Assembly (NCBI GenBank): GCA_016194665.1
Contig: JACQBD010000161.1
Coordinates: 1-35,865, forward strand
Direction: 5' to 3'
DNA from: Gammaproteobacteria bacterium
Lineage (GTDB): Bacteria; Pseudomonadota; Gammaproteobacteria; Acidiferrobacterales; Sulfurifustaceae
DNA: 35,865 bases
Below the pieces are notes generated by a model, which saw only the letters and a list, made by a program, of their open reading frames with translations, was not told the origin of the DNA and searched no databases. The translations under genes were made by a program, and so were the position numbers. This document shows, piece by piece, positions 32,585-35,865 of the stretch (position 1 is the first letter of the stretch; each line of letters starts with the position of its first letter).

Positions 32585-35524
32585 ATGAAATCCTCGGCCC
32601 TATCCAGTTTGCGCGCGCGGCTACTGGTGTTAGTGCTGCTGGCCGCAATTCCGGCACTGGCGATGATTGTTCACACTGGTTTGGAACAGCGTAAGCAGGC
32701 GCAAGCGATGGTCGTCAGTCGTGCGCAGCAAATCGTCGATCTTGCAAGCAAAAATCAACAACAACTCATCCAGGAAACACGTCAACTGATGATGGTGTTG
32801 GCGCAAGTGCCGCCGATACGCAACGGCGATGGATCGGTTTGCGGAAATTTTTTGGTCGGTTTATTGAAAGAACATCCGCGCTACGCCAACTTTGGCGTCA
32901 TGCGAAAAAATGGTGACATCTTTTGTAGCGCGTTACCGTGGCCGACGATTATCAACTCCGCCGATCGGCTATATTTTCGACGCGTACTTGAGACGCATAA
33001 TTTTTCCATCGGTGAATACCAAATCGGCCGCATCACCGGCAAAGGCACGATTAATCTCGGTTACCCGGTGCTCGACGCCGCCGGTAATTTGCAGCGAGTT
33101 ATCTTTGCCGCGATCGATTTGGCTTGGCTCAATCAGCTCACCGCGGACATGCGCTTGCCGGACAATTCATCGCTGATCATCGTCGATCACAATGGCACCG
33201 TTCTGGTTCACCAACCTAATCCTTCCCATTGGCTTGGACAATCGATCGTCACTTCGCAATTATTTAAAAAAATGCGCGGCCGCACAGAAGGTATTTTCCA
33301 AATATTAGGGCCCGATAAAATCGATCGCCTGTATGCTTTTGGCGCGCTGCAGGACGCCGGCGGAAAATTACAAACCTACCTCGCTGTCGGTATTCCTTCC
33401 GCCGTTGCCATCGCCGAAGTAAACGGAGTATTGCTGCGCAACTTAATGGCGCTGGTCGGCGTAACGCTGCTACTATTAACCGCCGCGTGGATCGGCGGAG
33501 ATGTTTTTATACTGCGTCGCGTTAGCGCCTTATTAAACGCGGTGCGGCGTGTCGACGCCGGCGATCTCAGCGCGCGCAGCGGTATGTCCGGCGGGCGCGA
33601 CGAAATCAGCGAATTAGCACGCGCCTTCGACGGCATGACTGCACGCTTGGAACAGCGAAACATTCGCATCAAAGAAAATGAAACGCGCATCGCCCGCCTC
33701 AGCCGCGTCTACGCGGTATTGGCCGGCATCAACAGCGCCATGATGCGCGTGCGCGAACGCTCCGCACTGCTACAAGAAACTTGCCGCATTGCCGTGGAGG
33801 AAGGCCGTTTTAAATTGGCATGGATCGGCGTGATCGATGCAGAGTCGCGCATGCTCGTGGCCAAACACATCGTCGGCAACGATACGGATTATCCGCAACA
33901 GGTTCGTTTGCAATTTCCCGCGGAAGGTTCGAACGCCGCCGATCCCGTGAGCGCGGCCTTGCGCGGCGCGCAGGCTATCGTGTGCAACGATATACGCCAA
34001 GACATGCCGCCGATCTTAAATAAAGCAGCGGCGCTGCAACGCGGCTATCGTTCCTGCGCCTTGCTGCCGCTGCAGCTTTCCGGTCAAGTCATCGGCTATT
34101 TAAATCTGTATGCCGACGAGGCCGGTGTTTTCGACGCCGACGAAATGAAACTGCTGCACGAATTAGCCGCCGACGTATCCTTGGGGCTCGAGTACATCGA
34201 AAAAGAAGAAAAGCTGCATAATCTTGCCTACTATGATTTGTTAACCGGCTTACCGAATCGTTCGCTGCATCGCGATCGCTTGGAACAATCTTTAACGCGC
34301 GCCAAACATCATGCGCGGCATGTCGCGGTTATGACGCTGCATATCGATAGATTAAAAGAAGTAAATAGCATTCACGGTCAACACGTCGGCGATATGCTGC
34401 TGCGCGAAGTCGCGCGCCGTTTGCAAAATCTGGTGCGACAAGGCGATACCGTGGGGCGCGCCGGCAGCTCCGCGTTCGGCATTATTCTTACCGATATCGC
34501 GCACACCGGCGACGTGATTCTGATCGCGCGCAAAATAATCAATGCCTTCACCGGATCCATTTCCTTCGACGGCGTGGAGCTGTTTGTCACGGTGCGCATC
34601 GGTATCGCGGTTTATCCGGACGACGGCGACGACATCGATACGGTGCTGAAGAACGCCGAGGTCGCACTGAATATCGCGCGCCGCGAAACGGATAATAATT
34701 ATCGCTTTTATACGCCGGAAATTAATACGCGCGCCTTGGAACGCTTCGAGGTCGAACGCGAATTGCGCCACGCCTTGGAACGCAATGAACTCGCCTTACA
34801 TTATCAGCCGATCGTGGATATCAACACGCGCAAAATAATCGGCTGCGAAGCATTATTACGCTGGCAGAATGCAAAACTCGGCGCGGTGCCGCCGACGCGG
34901 TTTATTCCGGTGGCGGAAGAAACCGACATGATCGTGCCTATCGGCGAATGGGTGTTGCGCAGCGCTTGCGAACAAGGCCGTGAATGGCATAAACGCGGCT
35001 TGGCCATGGGAATAGCCGTCAACATTTCCGCCAAACAAATGCGCCGCGCCGATTTTGCCGAGACTGTTTTAACCATCTTGAAAGAAACCGAGTTTGATCC
35101 CGAGTCGTTTTCTTTAACGATGGAAATTACCGAGAACGAATTGATGGAAAACGCGGAAAAATCCGCGGCGCTTCTTAAAAATTTACAATCCAAGGGTCTG
35201 TCGGTCTCGATCGACGACTTCGGCACCGGTTATTCTTCGCTGAGCTATCTCAAGAAACTCCCGGTCGACAGCCTCAAAATCGACATCTCATTTATTCGCG
35301 ACATCACCACCGACCGCGACGATCCCGCCATCGTCAAGGCCATCATCGCCCTGGCGCACAGTCTCGACATGGGCGTGATCGCCGAAGGCGTGGAGACGCA
35401 AAAACAATTCACTGCCTTGCGTGAGCTCGGTTGCAACGCTGTGCAAGGTTTCCTCTTCAGCCCCGCCGTGCCGCCGGCGGAATTCGAAAAATTATATAGC
35501 CGTTCCCTCGTCAAGCGCGCTTAA
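32585..35524 (+). CDS. Membrane c-di-GMP signalling protein: Cache-HAMP-GAF-GGDEF(degenerate)-EAL
   Basis: A 979-residue inner-membrane protein. Helix 1 (LLVLVLLAAIPALAMIVHTG) and helix 2 at about 285-305 (LMALVGVTLLLLTAAWIGG) flank a periplasmic Cache-type sensor (FGVMRKNGDIFCSALPW, GYPVLDAAGNLQRVIFAAID). HAMP follows (ILRRVSALLNAVRRVDAGDL), then GAF (about 385-530), GGDEF (545-700, starting YYDLLTGLPNRSL) and EAL (725-975). The GGDEF motif reads AGSSAF (626-631), so cyclase activity is unlikely. The EAL side keeps EALLRW (755-760), VNISAKQM, EITENEL, IDDFGTGYSS, LKIDISFI and AEGVET, so phosphodiesterase activity is likely. No Shine-Dalgarno is evident before the ATG. Confidence 0.95.
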   Translation: MKSSALSSLRARLLVLVLLAAIPALAMIVHTGLEQRKQAQAMVVSRAQQIVDLASKNQQQLIQETRQLMMVLAQVPPIRNGDGSVCGNFLVGLLKEHPRYANFGVMRKNGDIFCSALPWPTIINSADRLYFRRVLETHNFSIGEYQIGRITGKGTINLGYPVLDAAGNLQRVIFAAIDLAWLNQLTADMRLPDNSSLIIVDHNGTVLVHQPNPSHWLGQSIVTSQLFKKMRGRTEGIFQILGPDKIDRLYAFGALQDAGGKLQTYLAVGIPSAVAIAEVNGVLLRNLMALVGVTLLLLTAAWIGGDVFILRRVSALLNAVRRVDAGDLSARSGMSGGRDEISELARAFDGMTARLEQRNIRIKENETRIARLSRVYAVLAGINSAMMRVRERSALLQETCRIAVEEGRFKLAWIGVIDAESRMLVAKHIVGNDTDYPQQVRLQFPAEGSNAADPVSAALRGAQAIVCNDIRQDMPPILNKAAALQRGYRSCALLPLQLSGQVIGYLNLYADEAGVFDADEMKLLHELAADVSLGLEYIEKEEKLHNLAYYDLLTGLPNRSLHRDRLEQSLTRAKHHARHVAVMTLHIDRLKEVNSIHGQHVGDMLLREVARRLQNLVRQGDTVGRAGSSAFGIILTDIAHTGDVILIARKIINAFTGSISFDGVELFVTVRIGIAVYPDDGDDIDTVLKNAEVALNIARRETDNNYRFYTPEINTRALERFEVERELRHALERNELALHYQPIVDINTRKIIGCEALLRWQNAKLGAVPPTRFIPVAEETDMIVPIGEWVLRSACEQGREWHKRGLAMGIAVNISAKQMRRADFAETVLTILKETEFDPESFSLTMEITENELMENAEKSAALLKNLQSKGLSVSIDDFGTGYSSLSYLKKLPVDSLKIDISFIRDITTDRDDPAIVKAIIALAHSLDMGVIAEGVETQKQFTALRELGCNAVQGFLFSPAVPPAEFEKLYSRSLVKRA

Positions 35525-35534
35525 AAATATTAAT

Positions 35535-35716
35535 GTAGGGCGCAATAGCGTAGCGTATTGCGCCGCATGTCCGTGTGCGCATTCGTTCACCACTTCTCGA
35601 TATATCGCAAAAAAGAAAACTTTTCTCGCGCATTTGAGGTGCACGAAGACTTTTTGCTTAGAACGATGATTTTATACCGTGCATTCGGCGCAATACGCTA
35701 CGCTATTGCGCCCTAC
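35535..35716. repeat. Inverted-repeat element D with perfect 31-bp arms
   Basis: The left arm (35535-35565) begins GTAGGGCGCAATAGCGTAGC and the right arm (35686-35716) is its exact reverse complement; 120 bp of A+T-richer DNA lies between. Each arm also contains CGCAATA and TATTGCG and can fold on itself. The element starts 10 nt after the GGDEF/EAL stop and ends 19 nt before the stop of the aminotransferase, so it separates convergent genes. No gene is visible inside. Confidence 0.9.
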
Positions 35717-35735
35717 GTGAGTCACGAGAAAATTT

Positions 35736-35865
35736 TTAGCTCTTGATAGTTTGCAGCAGCACTTCGCACACACGCTCGATATGCTCCGAGGGCATGCCGG
35801 GATAAATCGGCAACGATAAAGTCTCGGTGCAGGCATGTTCGCACACCGGCAAACTGCCGGGCTTA
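35736..35865 (-). CDS. C-terminal end of a DegT/DnrJ/EryC1-type aminotransferase, cut by window edge
   Basis: The last 42 residues of a protein, ending at TAA (35736-35738), include GSLPVCEHACTETLSLPIYP and GMPSEHIERVCEVLLQTIKS. The pattern LPV-E-A--E-LSLPIYP-M near the C-terminus is typical of PLP-dependent sugar aminotransferases (DegT/DnrJ/EryC1/StrS), which make amino sugars for surface polysaccharides. The body and active-site Lys lie outside the window, so the substrate cannot be judged. Confidence 0.8.
   Translation of the reverse strand, partial: KPGSLPVCEHACTETLSLPIYPGMPSEHIERVCEVLLQTIKS

Overview
The window is a stretch of a gammaproteobacterial chromosome. The evidence is gene order: aat, bpt, infA, clpA, clpS, a cspD-type gene and icd, then rluE, nudJ, mnmA and purB, which matches the conserved layouts around icd in Pseudomonas and E. 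coli. Protein matches (IF-1, Icd, PurB, SucCD) are also gamma-type. The genus cannot be told from the sequence. I see no rRNA, tRNA, CRISPR array, phage genes or transposase.

Layout: 1-2054 sucD (cut by the window edge) and sucC on the minus strand. 2345-8276 is an N-degron (N-end rule) island: a FemAB-like protein, Aat and Bpt on the plus strand, infA, then ClpA and ClpS on the minus strand, so both N-degron-forming transferases and the adaptor and unfoldase that read the degrons lie within 6 kb. 8561-13941 holds a cold-shock gene, icd, and the RNA/nucleotide run rluE-nudJ-mnmA-purB; hflD, usual between mnmA and purB, is missing. 14059-18969 holds a DUF7931-type protein, an NlpC/P60 lipoprotein, a short secretin-like periplasmic protein, a thioredoxin, an M42-type peptidase and a protein with a zinc ribbon at each end. 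19000-22618 holds gspB and gspA (minus) and two half-size YeeE/YedE transporters (plus). 22700-26351 holds a small coiled-coil protein, a DHCR24-like flavoprotein, a second double-zinc-ribbon protein paralogous to the first, a PilZ protein, an orphan and a possibly broken mini-gene. 26372-35865 holds ilvD, a double-ACT protein, pyrD, a small channel-like membrane protein, a DUF938 methyltransferase, a MIF homologue, a periplasmic DsrE-like protein, a large Cache-HAMP-GAF-GGDEF-EAL signalling protein and the tail of a DegT-type aminotransferase.

The most novel item is the pair of double-zinc-ribbon proteins (17869-18969 and 24803-25408). All four ribbons share the exact spacing CPxC-x10-CxCG[FY]xF, and the two proteins share a helical domain and an AFRxxQxAKxEKI motif before the last ribbon. 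I do not recognise a characterised member of this family. Other points are the FemAB-like gene fused in order to the N-degron transferases, a truncated secretin, a channel-like protein with GMG where a selectivity filter would be, and a degenerate GGDEF motif beside an intact EAL domain.

The intergenic spaces carry at least four kinds of inverted-repeat element, some in several copies. They often sit between gene ends, and one supplies the stop codon of rluE. Several genes have a -10-like hexamer about 7-9 nt before the ATG and no Shine-Dalgarno, suggesting leaderless transcripts.
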